Assembly: GCF_041911615.1 (NCBI RefSeq)
Contig: NZ_JAYROR010000094.1
Coordinates: 1 to 40,956 of the forward strand
From: Zoogloea sp041911615
GTDB lineage: Bacteria > Pseudomonadota > Gammaproteobacteria > Burkholderiales > Rhodocyclaceae
Direction: 5' to 3'
Length of the DNA stretch: 40,956 nucleotides
The notes beneath the pieces are model-generated. The model saw nothing but the letters and a program-made list of their open reading frames with translations, was not told the origin of the DNA and searched no databases. This document shows, piece by piece, positions 16,923-26,770 of this stretch; positions within the stretch are counted from its first letter, which is position 1, and each line of letters opens with the position of its first letter. The position numbers and the translations under genes are program-made.

Positions 16923-17392
16923 CGTTGACCCTCCGTGCTCAGCGCACGCAGCGCGAGCTGGCGCCCGCCGGATGCGACGACATGCAGCGAGATCTCGAGA
17001 TCGGCCGCGGGAAGATACGGCTGGGCGCGGTCCGGCCATTCGACGAGACGGATGCCGTCGCCTTCGAAGTATTCTTCGAGGCCGGCTTCGAGAAATTCTT
17101 CTGCATCGGTGAAGCGATAAAAATCAAAGTGATATACGGCTATTCTAGAATCTTTATAAGGTTCGACCAAGGTGTAAGTTGGGCTCTTGACCTTGCCGGT
17201 GAAGCCGAGGCCGCGTAGCAGTCCGCGGGTGAGGGTCGTCTTGCCGGCGCCGAGGTCACCGCGCAGGTAGAGGGTCAGGCGTGCCGGAAGCGTGCCGGCG
17301 AGCCGTTCGCCGGCGGTCAGGGTGGCGCTTTCGTCGGGCAGATGCAGGCCTGCCGACGGATCGTTATCATGTTCGGGATGAGCGTGGAGCAC
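16871..17392 (-). CDS. tsaE: tRNA threonylcarbamoyladenosine biosynthesis ATPase TsaE
   Basis: TsaE is the small ATPase needed, with TsaB, TsaC and TsaD, to make t6A37 in ANN-decoding tRNAs. The protein has Walker A GDLGAGKTT, then RGLLRGLGFTGKVKSPTYTLVEPY, HFDFYRF and RLVEWPDRA, which together are diagnostic. The start is uncertain. No ATG precedes the conserved region, and the best in-frame codon is a GTG at 17392, giving 173 residues, slightly longer than the family norm. That codon lies inside the first codons of the divergent queG, so the two 5' ends overlap antisense. A start at a CTG codon nearer LHLPDES would avoid the overlap. The 3' end overlaps amiC by 52 bases, so the two are probably cotranslated. 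Confidence 0.88.
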   Translation of the reverse strand: MLHAHPEHDNDPSAGLHLPDESATLTAGERLAGTLPARLTLYLRGDLGAGKTTLTRGLLRGLGFTGKVKSPTYTLVEPYKDSRIAVYHFDFYRFTDAEEFLEAGLEEYFEGDGIRLVEWPDRAQPYLPAADLEISLHVVASGGRQLALRALSTEGQRCLEKFAAPTGTPPRAP

Positions 17393-18463
17393 GACAATCT
17401 TTCTGGTGGGCTGGACGAACTCGGGGCGCTGGCCGCGCGCATCAAGGCGTGGGGGCGCGAGCTGGGGTTCGACGAGGTGGGCATCTCGGATACCGGCCTC
17501 GCCACGGCAGAGGCCGGGCTGGCCGCCTGGCTGGCGGCCGGCTGTCACGGCGAGATGGATTATATGGAGAAACACGGCACCAAGCGTTCCCGCCCGGCGG
17601 AACTGGTGCCCGGAACGCGGCGCGTCATCACCGCCCGCATGAGTTATCTGCCCGATGCCGTTGCGGCGGGCGAGGTGCTCGACGCCCCCGGCAAGGCTTA
17701 CATCTCCCGCTACGCCCTCGGGCGTGATTATCACAAGGTGCTGCGCAGCCGCCTGCAGCGCCTGGCGGACCGCATCGTTGCGGAAGTGCCCGCTGGCCAT
17801 CGGGTGTTCGTCGATTCGGCGCCGGTGATGGAGGTGGCGCTGGCCGAAAAATCCGGCCTGGGCTGGCGTGGCAAGCACAGCCTGCTGCTCACCCGGCAGG
17901 CGGGATCGTTCTTCTTTCTGGGGGAGATCTACATCGATCTGCCTCTGCCGGCGGACGAGCCGACGCCGGGCCACTGCGGTAGCTGCTCGGCCTGCATTGG
18001 CGCGTGTCCGACCGGCGCCATCGTTGCGCCCTACCGCGTCGATGCCCGCCGCTGCATCTCGTACCTCACCATCGAACTCAAGGGCCCGATCCCGGAGGCG
18101 CTGCGCAAGCCCATGGGCAACCGCATCTACGGCTGCGACGACTGCCAGCTGGCCTGTCCATGGAACCGTTTCGCGAAGCTTTCCGTTGAGGCCGATTTCG
18201 CCCCCCGTCACGGACTCGACGCGGCCGAGCTGGTCGAACTCTTCGGCTGGGACGAGGCGCAATTCAATGAACGGATGGCCGGCAGCCCGGTCTATCGGAT
18301 TGGGCATGAACGGTGGCTGCGCAACATCGCCGTTGCATTGGGTAATACACCCACCTGCCCGGAAGTGGTTAGTGCCTTGCGGTCGCGATTGAACAATTCT
18401 TCGATGCTGGTCAGGGAGCATGTCACATGGGCGCTGCGACAACACGATGTTCTGACTACCTAA
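17378..18463 (+). CDS. queG: Epoxyqueuosine reductase
   Basis: QueG uses cobalamin and two 4Fe-4S clusters to reduce epoxyqueuosine to queuosine at tRNA position 34. The protein of about 361 residues has the family features: VGISDTGL, HGEMDYMEKH, the active-site block VDSAPVMEVALAEKSGLGW, and RKHSLL-type GKHSLLLTR. The ferredoxin-like cysteine motifs are CGSCSACIGACP and CDDCQLACPWN. The C-terminal HEAT-like segment ends in VREHVTWALRQH. The start is between two ATGs, 17369 and 17378. I chose 17378 because a TATCAT hexamer at 17365-17370 would act as a -10 and leave this ATG at or next to the transcript start. A cobalamin adenosyltransferase gene lies 2.3 kb away, although QueG itself does not need adenosylcobalamin. 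Confidence 0.92.
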   Translation: MSVEHDNLSGGLDELGALAARIKAWGRELGFDEVGISDTGLATAEAGLAAWLAAGCHGEMDYMEKHGTKRSRPAELVPGTRRVITARMSYLPDAVAAGEVLDAPGKAYISRYALGRDYHKVLRSRLQRLADRIVAEVPAGHRVFVDSAPVMEVALAEKSGLGWRGKHSLLLTRQAGSFFFLGEIYIDLPLPADEPTPGHCGSCSACIGACPTGAIVAPYRVDARRCISYLTIELKGPIPEALRKPMGNRIYGCDDCQLACPWNRFAKLSVEADFAPRHGLDAAELVELFGWDEAQFNERMAGSPVYRIGHERWLRNIAVALGNTPTCPEVVSALRSRLNNSSMLVREHVTWALRQHDVLTT

Positions 18464-18484
18464 GGCGCGGTATAGTACGTGGCA

Positions 18485-19261
18485 ATGTTTCGAAAGCCTG
18501 CCCCCAAACCTGTAGCCGACGAGGCGCGTGCGCCTCAGACTCTGGCGGAAGTCACCGCCATGGAGTCTTGGCGGTTCGATCCGCTCTGTATCGCGGAGGA
18601 TGGACCGACCGTCAACGCGGCAAGCGAGCGACAGGACAAGTTTCGCATCAAGATGCTGATGCGGGACGGCGAGCGGCGACGCGAGACCGACCTCCTCATT
18701 CAGAAGCGCTACGCCTGGCGTGGCTACGGTCAGATCGACGCCAAGGATGAGCCCAACCAGCTGACGATGAATGCCGAACTTTTCGGCCGCATCTACGCTA
18801 CCGTCACGGTCAATATCGATTCTCCCGCCGGGCTCGCCCTCGACGCGACGTATGGCGCGGAAGCCGCCCGGCTTCGCGCGATGGGGTGCAAGCTGTGCGA
18901 GTTCGGGCGCTTCGCGATCGATCCGTCGGCGCGCTCCAAACGCCTGATCATCTCGCTGATCCATCTGCTTTACATCTACGCCCACCGGGTCAAGGGCTGC
19001 ACCGACATCCTCATCGAGATCAATCCGCGGCATCGCGCTTTCTACGAGAAGCTTCTCGAGTTCGAGCAGATCGGTGCGGAACGCACCTGCGAGCGAGTCA
19101 ATGCGCCGGCGATCCTGATGCACCTGTCGTGCGCCAAGATCGAGCGTCGGTTGCGAGAGATCGGTGGCAAGTGGCGTGAGATGCCGGACGAGAAGTCCGC
19201 CTACAAGTTTGCCCTCAGCCCCGAGGAAGAAGACGAGCTGGTGTCGCGGCTCGACTACTGA
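18485..19261 (+). CDS. FeeM-like N-acyltransferase (putative N-acyl amino acid synthase)
   Basis: This 258-residue protein fits the FeeM-type branch of the GNAT/autoinducer-synthase fold, whose characterised members make long-chain N-acyl amino acids from acyl-ACP. Supporting blocks are ATVTVNIDSPAGLALDATYG, LCEFGRFAIDP, the helix ISLIHLLYIYAHRVKGCTD, the strongly conserved IEINPRHRAFYEKLLEFEQIG, and RTCERVNAPAILMHL. Residues 1-60 are not conserved and may be flexible. No signal peptide or membrane span is seen. The start ATG at 18485 has no ribosome-binding site; a TATAGT at 18471-18476 lies 8 bases upstream, so a leaderless transcript is possible, although cotranscription with queG (21 bases upstream) is just as plausible. 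Substrate and product are unknown. Confidence 0.75.
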   Translation: MFRKPAPKPVADEARAPQTLAEVTAMESWRFDPLCIAEDGPTVNAASERQDKFRIKMLMRDGERRRETDLLIQKRYAWRGYGQIDAKDEPNQLTMNAELFGRIYATVTVNIDSPAGLALDATYGAEAARLRAMGCKLCEFGRFAIDPSARSKRLIISLIHLLYIYAHRVKGCTDILIEINPRHRAFYEKLLEFEQIGAERTCERVNAPAILMHLSCAKIERRLREIGGKWREMPDEKSAYKFALSPEEEDELVSRLDY

Positions 19262-19299
19262 GCAGGGCCGATCGCGCCGCATGGGCGCGTCTGCTGGCG

Positions 19300-19305
19300 T
19301 AGAAT
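19300..19305 (+). promoter_or_regulatory. Candidate murI -10 element
   Basis: TAGAAT lies 27 bases upstream of the murI ATG, a spacing that would leave a 5' leader of about 20 bases. The -35 is weak. Confidence 0.4.
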
Positions 19306-19332
19306 CCGGCTTCCCCCTTATTCCGTCTCATC

Positions 19333-20142
19333 ATGTCTGATATTGGCAAGCTGCCGATCGGGGTCTTCGATTCCGGTGTGGGCGGCCTCACCGTCGTGCG
19401 TGCGTTGATGGAGCGCTTGCCGCTCGAGAACATCGTCTATTTCGGCGATACCGCGCGGGTGCCCTACGGCGTCAAGTCGGTGGCGACCATCGAGCACTTC
19501 ACCGGGCAGATCACCGATTACCTCCTCGACCAAGGCGTGAAGATGCTCATCATCGCCTGCAACACCATGGCCGCGGTGGCGGCGCAGGTGGTCAAGGAGA
19601 AAGCCGGCGCGATTCCGGTGCTGGATGTGATCGAGGCCGGCGCGCGGGCCGCGGTGGCCGAGTCCACGTCCCGCGCCATCGGGGTCATCGGGACGCCGAC
19701 GACCATCAACAGCAACGCCTACGCGCGCCGCATGCATGCCATCGATCCGAACGTGCGCGTGTATTCCCAGGCCTGCCCGCTGTTCGTGCCGCTGGTCGAG
19801 GAGGGTTGGCTGGAACACGAGGTCACCCGTCTCACGGCGCAGGAATACCTGCGGCCGGTGCTGGTCGAGAACATCGACACGCTGGTGCTGGGCTGCACCC
19901 ACTACCCGCTCATCAAGCCCCTGCTGCAGGACGTGGTCGGCCCCGGCGTGCGGCTGGTGGACTCGGCGATTACCGTGGCCGAGCAGGCGGCTCAGACGCT
20001 CAACGCACTGGGCATCGCCAACGACGGCGAATGTCTCTCCACCTACCGCTACACCGTCACCGACATCCCGCTGCGTTTCCAGACCATTGGCGAGCGCTTC
20101 CTCGGGCGATCGCTCGGGCGGGTCGACAAGGTCGACTGGTAA
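19333..20142 (+). CDS. murI: Glutamate racemase
   Basis: MurI interconverts L- and D-glutamate and supplies D-Glu for peptidoglycan. The 269-residue protein has all catalytic landmarks: GVFDSGVGGLTV (Asp13, Ser14), YFGDTARVPYG, IIACNTMAA with Cys76 as one acid/base, and LGCTHYPLI with Cys188 as the other. Length and motif spacing are standard. It is preceded by a candidate -10 and followed 4 bases after the stop by a strong bidirectional terminator, so it is probably a single-gene unit. Confidence 0.97.
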   Translation: MSDIGKLPIGVFDSGVGGLTVVRALMERLPLENIVYFGDTARVPYGVKSVATIEHFTGQITDYLLDQGVKMLIIACNTMAAVAAQVVKEKAGAIPVLDVIEAGARAAVAESTSRAIGVIGTPTTINSNAYARRMHAIDPNVRVYSQACPLFVPLVEEGWLEHEVTRLTAQEYLRPVLVENIDTLVLGCTHYPLIKPLLQDVVGPGVRLVDSAITVAEQAAQTLNALGIANDGECLSTYRYTVTDIPLRFQTIGERFLGRSLGRVDKVDW

Positions 20143-20145
20143 ACG

Positions 20146-20177
20146 AAAAACGGCTGCCCGCATCGGCAGCCGTTTTT
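20146..20177. terminator. Bidirectional terminator between murI and the adenosyltransferase gene
   Basis: AAAAACGGCTGCC (20146-20158) and its exact complement (20165-20177) form a 13-bp stem with a six-base loop. A-rich and T-rich ends flank it, so it can stop transcription from both sides. It lies between two convergent genes. Confidence 0.9.
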
Positions 20178-20193
20178 TATCAGGCGTAGCGGA

Positions 20194-20745
20194 TCAGGCG
20201 TTCTTGCGCTTCTGCCACAGCACGTCGCCGCGGCCGCCGGCGCGATTGAGCACGCGGCCGAGCACGAAGAGCAGATCCGACAGGCGGTTGAGGTATTGAC
20301 GCGGCGCGTCATTCACCGCTTCTTCCTGGCCCAGCGCGACGATCATCCGCTCGGCGCGCCGGCAGATCGTGCGGGCCTGGTGGGACAGCGCCGCGGCGCG
20401 GGTGCCGCCGGGCAGGATGAAGTCCTTCAGCGGTTCCAGGTCGTCGTTGAAGCGGTCGAGTTCATCTTCAAGATACTGGACCTGCTTGGCGGTGATCATC
20501 TCCATGCCCGGAATGCACACTTCGCCGCCCAGATCGAAGAGATCGTGCTGGACGTTGGTGAGCAGGGTGCGCACGTCTTCGGGCAGTTCCTCGCACAGCA
20601 GGATGCCGATGGCGGCGTTCACTTCATCCACCTCGCCGAGGGTGTGGATGCGCAGGCTGTTCTTCGAAACCCGGTTGCCGTTGCCCAGGCCGGTGGTGCC
20701 GGCGTCGCCGGTTCGGGTGTAGATCTTGGAAAGGCGGTGGCCCAT
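20194..20745 (-). CDS. Cob(I)yrinic acid a,c-diamide adenosyltransferase (PduO type)
   Basis: The 183-residue protein attaches the adenosyl group of ATP to cob(I)alamin. It shows the PduO-type N-terminal ATP-binding loop (YTRTGDAGTTGLGNGNRVSK), GEVDEVNAAIG, HDLFDLGGEVC, FILPGGTRAAALSHQARTICRRAER and LNRLSDLLFVLGRVLN. It is unrelated in sequence to the CobA/BtuR type. GGGAG lies 8 bases upstream of the ATG at 20745, which sets the start; a longer in-frame extension to 20802 has no support. It is divergent from alaS. No other cobalamin gene is adjacent, which fits a salvage or housekeeping role. Confidence 0.94.
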   Translation of the reverse strand: MGHRLSKIYTRTGDAGTTGLGNGNRVSKNSLRIHTLGEVDEVNAAIGILLCEELPEDVRTLLTNVQHDLFDLGGEVCIPGMEMITAKQVQYLEDELDRFNDDLEPLKDFILPGGTRAAALSHQARTICRRAERMIVALGQEEAVNDAPRQYLNRLSDLLFVLGRVLNRAGGRGDVLWQKRKNA

Positions 20746-20791
20746 TGCTGTCTCCCTCGTTTTCAGATGTTGGTCTGTTATTGAACGGCGG

Positions 20792-20797
20792 ATTATA
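20792..20797 (-). promoter_or_regulatory. Candidate -10 element for the adenosyltransferase gene
   Basis: On the minus strand this is a consensus TATAAT, 47 bases upstream of the start codon. The -35 is not clear. Confidence 0.5.
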
Positions 20798-20825
20798 GCC
20801 ATCAGGGCGCGGCGGGGTTGGATGC

Positions 20826-20831
20826 TACAAT
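20826..20831 (+). promoter_or_regulatory. Candidate alaS -10 element
   Basis: TACAAT lies 65 bases upstream of the alaS ATG. It forms a divergent pair with the adenosyltransferase promoter about 30 bases away. Confidence 0.45.
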
Positions 20832-20896
20832 TTCAGGCTTTGAAACTTGCGTTCCCCCGACCGTCGTCCGCGACGTCACCCGGAGACCCCACGCCG

Positions 20897-23518
<2,622 letters not shown>

Positions 23519-23536
23519 GCCGCCACCTGCATTAAA

Positions 23537-23569
23537 AACAAACCCGGCCTTGTGCCGGGTTTGTTGTTT
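23537..23569 (+). terminator. alaS intrinsic terminator
   Basis: AACAAACCCGGC (23537-23548) and its complement (23554-23565) form a perfect 12-bp stem with a CTTGT loop, followed by GTTTTGG. An A-rich stretch on the other side means it may also serve the convergent lapA-like gene. Confidence 0.88.
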
Positions 23570-23585
23570 TGGGGGCGGGCCCGGC

Positions 23586-23939
23586 TCAGAACATCAGCCG
23601 CGAGGCATTCACATCGAAAGCGGGCGTCGGTGTCAGGACGGGGGGCTGCTCGCCGCGCTCGAGCTGGCCGATGCGCTCTTTCTGGCTGGCGCAGGTCTTG
23701 TCCAGTTCGGCCACGCGTTTTTCCAGTTGGCGGATGCGCCACTGGCGGCGCAGGGTGCCGGGCGTCGACACCAAGGCGACCACCAGGCCGCCGAGCGCCA
23801 GGGCAATCAGCATCATCACGCCGAGGGGGCCGGTGAAGGCGTTGCCGAGGAGGCTGACGGTGACATCGGTGGTGTTGGCGAGGGCAAAGACGACGCTGGC
23901 GAGGGTGATCAGCATGCCGATCAGGGTGAGCAACTGCAT
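23586..23939 (-). CDS. LapA-domain (DUF1049) inner-membrane protein
   Basis: The 117-residue protein has two hydrophobic helices (about residues 3-24 and 38-58) separated by the short NTTDVTVSLLG turn typical of LapA/DUF1049. A basic then coiled-coil cytoplasmic tail follows (RRQWRIRQLEKRVAELDK). In E. coli, LapA and LapB act in control of lipopolysaccharide synthesis; here no lapB is adjacent, so the role is only inferred. AAGGAG lies 6 bases upstream of the ATG at 23939. It is convergent with alaS and downstream of the phosphomutase gene, from which a terminator and a repeat region separate it. Confidence 0.83.
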   Translation of the reverse strand: MQLLTLIGMLITLASVVFALANTTDVTVSLLGNAFTGPLGVMMLIALALGGLVVALVSTPGTLRRQWRIRQLEKRVAELDKTCASQKERIGQLERGEQPPVLTPTPAFDVNASRLMF

Positions 23940-24079
23940 GACGTTCTCCTTCGATGGACTGGGCTGCGCCCCGATTTTAGTGCCATTCCGGGCGTGCGAC
24001 GACCTGTGGCGGACAGACACCCGTGAAGCGTTGTTGCTCAGGCGTGGGCGGCAGACGCTCAGCGATGCGTTTCTGACGT

Positions 24080-24174
24080 GCATCGATGGGTAAAAATCAC
24101 GCATCGATGGGGGTGCGTTTGCCCATCGATGAGTAATTTTTGCTCATGGGTGAGTCTCCCTTACCCATCGATGG
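24080..24174. repeat. Cluster of CATCGATG palindromes with long imperfect inverted repeat
   Basis: The octamer CATCGATG occurs four times in about 95 bases (24081-24088, 24102-24109, 24124-24131, 24166-24173), in two opposite contexts. GCATCGATGGG is directly repeated at 24080 and 24101. CATCGATGGGTAA (24081-24093) and TTACCCATCGATG (24161-24173) are perfect 13-base inverted repeats. Nested inside, 24088-24111 and 24122-24145 can form a 24-position stem with 20 Watson-Crick pairs, 2 G-T pairs and 2 mismatches around a 10-base loop. The 384-base gap 23940-24323 holds this cluster, the phosphomutase terminator and presumably the lapA-like promoter, and no gene. Its function is unknown. Confidence 0.75.
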
Positions 24175-24270
24175 CCGGTGTGCCATCACGGGTGCGTGCG
24201 GCGCGCTCATGCGTGCGTCGGGGCGACGCATGGGTGGGTGTGCGACACGCAGACGTGGGGCGCCGGGCGT

Positions 24271-24303
24271 AAAAACGGCGACGGGCTTGCGCCGGTCGCC
24301 GTT
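24271..24303 (-). terminator. Terminator of the phosphomannomutase gene
   Basis: AACGGCGAC (24274-24282) pairs with GTCGCCGTT (24295-24303), and a further GGC-GCC inner stem closes on a TTGC loop. Read on the minus strand the hairpin ends in GTTTTTACG, as an intrinsic terminator downstream of the phosphomutase should. Confidence 0.85.
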
Positions 24304-24323
24304 GCCGCTGACCGCCGCCGGTA

Positions 24324-25706
24324 TCAGAACGGCAGCGTCACCCCCGGCCACACGCCTTCGATGGCGCGACGGAAGTCGGCCTGGATGCGCGCGATGGCGG
24401 CTTCGTTGTCGGCCTCGAAGCGCAGCACCACCACCGGGGTGGTATTGGACGGGCGGGCGAGGCCGAAGCCGTCGGCGTATTCGACGCGCACGCCGTCGAT
24501 GGTGAGGATGCTCTGGGCGCCCTCGAACTTGGCCTCGGCCTTGAGCTTATCCACCAGCGCGAAGGGCTCGCCTTCGTTCATCTTGATGTTGAGCTCCGGC
24601 GTGCTGGTGGCGTTGGGCAGGCCCTTGAGCACCGGGTTGGCGTCCGGCTGGCGGGAGACGATCTCGAGCAGGCGGGCGCCGGTGTAGAGGCCGTCGTCGA
24701 AGCCGTACCAGCGCTCCTTGAAGAACACGTGGCCGCTCATCTCGCCGGCCAGGGGGGCGCCGGTCTCCTTGAGCTTGGCCTTCACCAGCGCGTGGCCGGT
24801 GTTCCACATGGTGGGCTTGCCGCCGCGATCCTTGATCCAGCCGGCCAGGTTGCGGGTGCATTTGACGTCGTAGATGATCTCGCCGCCCGGCACGCGGGAC
24901 AGCACGTCTTCGGCGAACAGCATCAGCTGGCGGTCCGGGAAGATGATCTCGCCATCCTTGGTGACCACGCCCAGGCGGTCGCCGTCGCCGTCGAAGGCGA
25001 GGCCGATCTCGGCGTCGGTCTCGCGCAGCGCGCGGATCACGTCGGCGAGGTTCTCGGGCTTGGAGGGGTCCGGGTGGTGGTTGGGGAAGTGGCCATCCAC
25101 CTCGCAGAACAGCTCGACCAGCTCGCAGCCCAGGCGCTTGAACAGCGCGGGCGCGACCGCGCCGGCCACGCCGTTGCCGCAGTCCATCACCACCTTCATG
25201 GGGCGGGCGAGCTTCACGTCGCCGACGATCTTCTCGACATAGGCCGGCACCACGTCGGCCTGGGTGAGCTTGCCGGGCACGGCGGCGGTGACCAGATTGC
25301 CGTCGATGATGCGCTGGCGCAGGGCCTGGATCAGCTCGCCAAACAGGGTCTGGCCGCCCAGCACCATCTTGAGGCCGTTGTAGTCGGGCGGGTTGTGGCT
25401 GCCGGTGACGGAGACGCAGGAGTTCGTGCCCAGCTCGTAGGCGGCGAAGTAGGTGAGCGGGGTGGGCACGCAGCCCACGTCCACCACGTCGACGCCCGCC
25501 GCGCGGATGCCATCGGCGAGCGCGCCGGCCAGCTCGGGGCCGGACAGGCGGCCGTCCCGGCCGACGGCGATGGCCTGCTGGCCGCGGGCGACGGCTTCGG
25601 AGCCGAGGGCGTGGCCGATGGCGCGCACGGCGTCGGCGGTCAGCGTCTTGCCGACGATGCCGCGGATGTCATAGGCCTTGAAGATCTCGGGGGCGGGGAC
25701 GAACAT
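24324..25706 (-). CDS. algC: Phosphomannomutase/phosphoglucomutase
   Basis: The 460-residue protein converts hexose 6-phosphates to 1-phosphates for sugar-nucleotide, lipopolysaccharide and exopolysaccharide synthesis. The four alpha-D-phosphohexomutase landmarks are present: FKAYDIRG at the N-terminus, the phosphoserine loop SVTGSHNPPDYNG (Ser103), the metal loop FDGDGDRLG, and the sugar-binding GEMSGHVFF with a C-terminal phosphate loop (RPSNTTPVVVLRFE). Length and motifs match the AlgC type, which uses both mannose and glucose; the symbol is by similarity. GGAGCTCC lies just upstream of the ATG. The gene has its own terminator. Confidence 0.93.
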   Translation of the reverse strand: MFVPAPEIFKAYDIRGIVGKTLTADAVRAIGHALGSEAVARGQQAIAVGRDGRLSGPELAGALADGIRAAGVDVVDVGCVPTPLTYFAAYELGTNSCVSVTGSHNPPDYNGLKMVLGGQTLFGELIQALRQRIIDGNLVTAAVPGKLTQADVVPAYVEKIVGDVKLARPMKVVMDCGNGVAGAVAPALFKRLGCELVELFCEVDGHFPNHHPDPSKPENLADVIRALRETDAEIGLAFDGDGDRLGVVTKDGEIIFPDRQLMLFAEDVLSRVPGGEIIYDVKCTRNLAGWIKDRGGKPTMWNTGHALVKAKLKETGAPLAGEMSGHVFFKERWYGFDDGLYTGARLLEIVSRQPDANPVLKGLPNATSTPELNIKMNEGEPFALVDKLKAEAKFEGAQSILTIDGVRVEYADGFGLARPSNTTPVVVLRFEADNEAAIARIQADFRRAIEGVWPGVTLPF

Positions 25707-25798
25707 GCAGGAGCTCCGGTGGACAATTCATGAAAGGGGAATTATACGCGGCCCGTCGCGACGGCTTGGGGGGCAATGGCGCGGCCGGCGCGGGCGGA

Positions 25799-26770
25799 TC
25801 AGTCGGGCGCCGTGAAAAAACGCACGAGGCGCTGCGGCAGCCAGTCCAGCCGCCCCGGCCAGGTGCCGCTGACGAAGCCCACATGGCCGCCTTCGGCGGG
25901 TTGTTCGAGGCGCACCGCGGGCCCGACTTCGTCCGGGCGCGGCAGGTAGCGGGCGGGCAGGAAGGGGTCGTTCCGCGGATTGATGACCAGCGTGGGCACG
26001 CGGATGTCGGCGAGATGCGGCTTGCTGGAGGCGCGCAGCCAGTAGTCGTCGGTGTCGCGGTAGCCGTGCAGCGGGGCGGTGACCAGGTTGTCGAAGGCGT
26101 AGAGACTGGCCGCGCGGCGCACCGCGTCGGCGTCGAACAGGCCGGGGTGGCGCTGTAGCTTGGCGAGGGCGCGCTGTTTGAGGGTGGCGAGGAAGTGGCG
26201 GGTGTAGAGCCGGTTGAAGCCGCGCCCGAGGTGGTGCCCGGCCGCGCTCAGGTCGAGGGGCGGGCAGATCGCGGCGGCGGCGTCGAGGTGGCGCAGGGCA
26301 GCCGCGCCGCGGGTGCCGAGCCATAGCAGCAGGGCGTTGCCGCCGAGCGAGACGCCGGCGGCGTAGCGCGGGGCGTCCGGATGGACGCCGGCAAGGCGTT
26401 CGAGAATCCAGCCGATCTCGTCGGCGTCGCCGGAATGGTAGGCACGGGGCTGGCGGTTGGGTTCGCCGGAGCAGCCGCGAAAGTGCGGTACCACGCCGTT
26501 CCAGCCGATCCCGGCGAGGTGGCGCATCAGGCTGCGGGCGTAGGGCGAGTGGCTCGATCCCTCGAGGCCGTGAAAGAGCACCACCAGCGGTGCCCCGGGG
26601 CGCCGGGGCAGCCAGTCGAGATCGATGAAATCGCCGTCGGGGGTGGTCCAGCGCTCGCGCCGGAAGGGGGGCAGCGGGCCCTTGCGCAAAAGCGGCCAGA
26701 TCGTCTGGGCGTGGCCGCCGGGCAGCCAGCCCGGCGCCACGTAGCGGCTGGCGATGAGCGGGTGGGTCAA
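25799..26770 (-). CDS. YheT-like alpha/beta-fold hydrolase
   Basis: The protein of about 323 residues belongs to the YheT/AB-hydrolase 4 group of putative esterases. The N-terminus YVAPGWLPGGHAQTIWP is diagnostic. It is followed by DFIDLDW, the oxyanion-side LVVLFHGLEGSSHSPYAR, the nucleophile elbow GVSLGGNALL (Ser), and a late NPRNDPF (Asp) and EGGHVGF (His) completing the triad. No ATG fits the conserved start. A TTG at 26770 gives the right length and overlaps the TGA of the upstream SnoaL-like gene (TTGA), so translational coupling is likely. The substrate is unknown. Confidence 0.85.
   Translation of the reverse strand: MTHPLIASRYVAPGWLPGGHAQTIWPLLRKGPLPPFRRERWTTPDGDFIDLDWLPRRPGAPLVVLFHGLEGSSHSPYARSLMRHLAGIGWNGVVPHFRGCSGEPNRQPRAYHSGDADEIGWILERLAGVHPDAPRYAAGVSLGGNALLLWLGTRGAAALRHLDAAAAICPPLDLSAAGHHLGRGFNRLYTRHFLATLKQRALAKLQRHPGLFDADAVRRAASLYAFDNLVTAPLHGYRDTDDYWLRASSKPHLADIRVPTLVINPRNDPFLPARYLPRPDEVGPAVRLEQPAEGGHVGFVSGTWPGRLDWLPQRLVRFFTAPD

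Noticed and set aside
24080..24174. CRISPR or transposon end at the palindrome cluster
   Set aside because: The repeats are short, in both orientations and unevenly spaced, with no cas or transposase gene nearby. They do not form repeat-spacer units.
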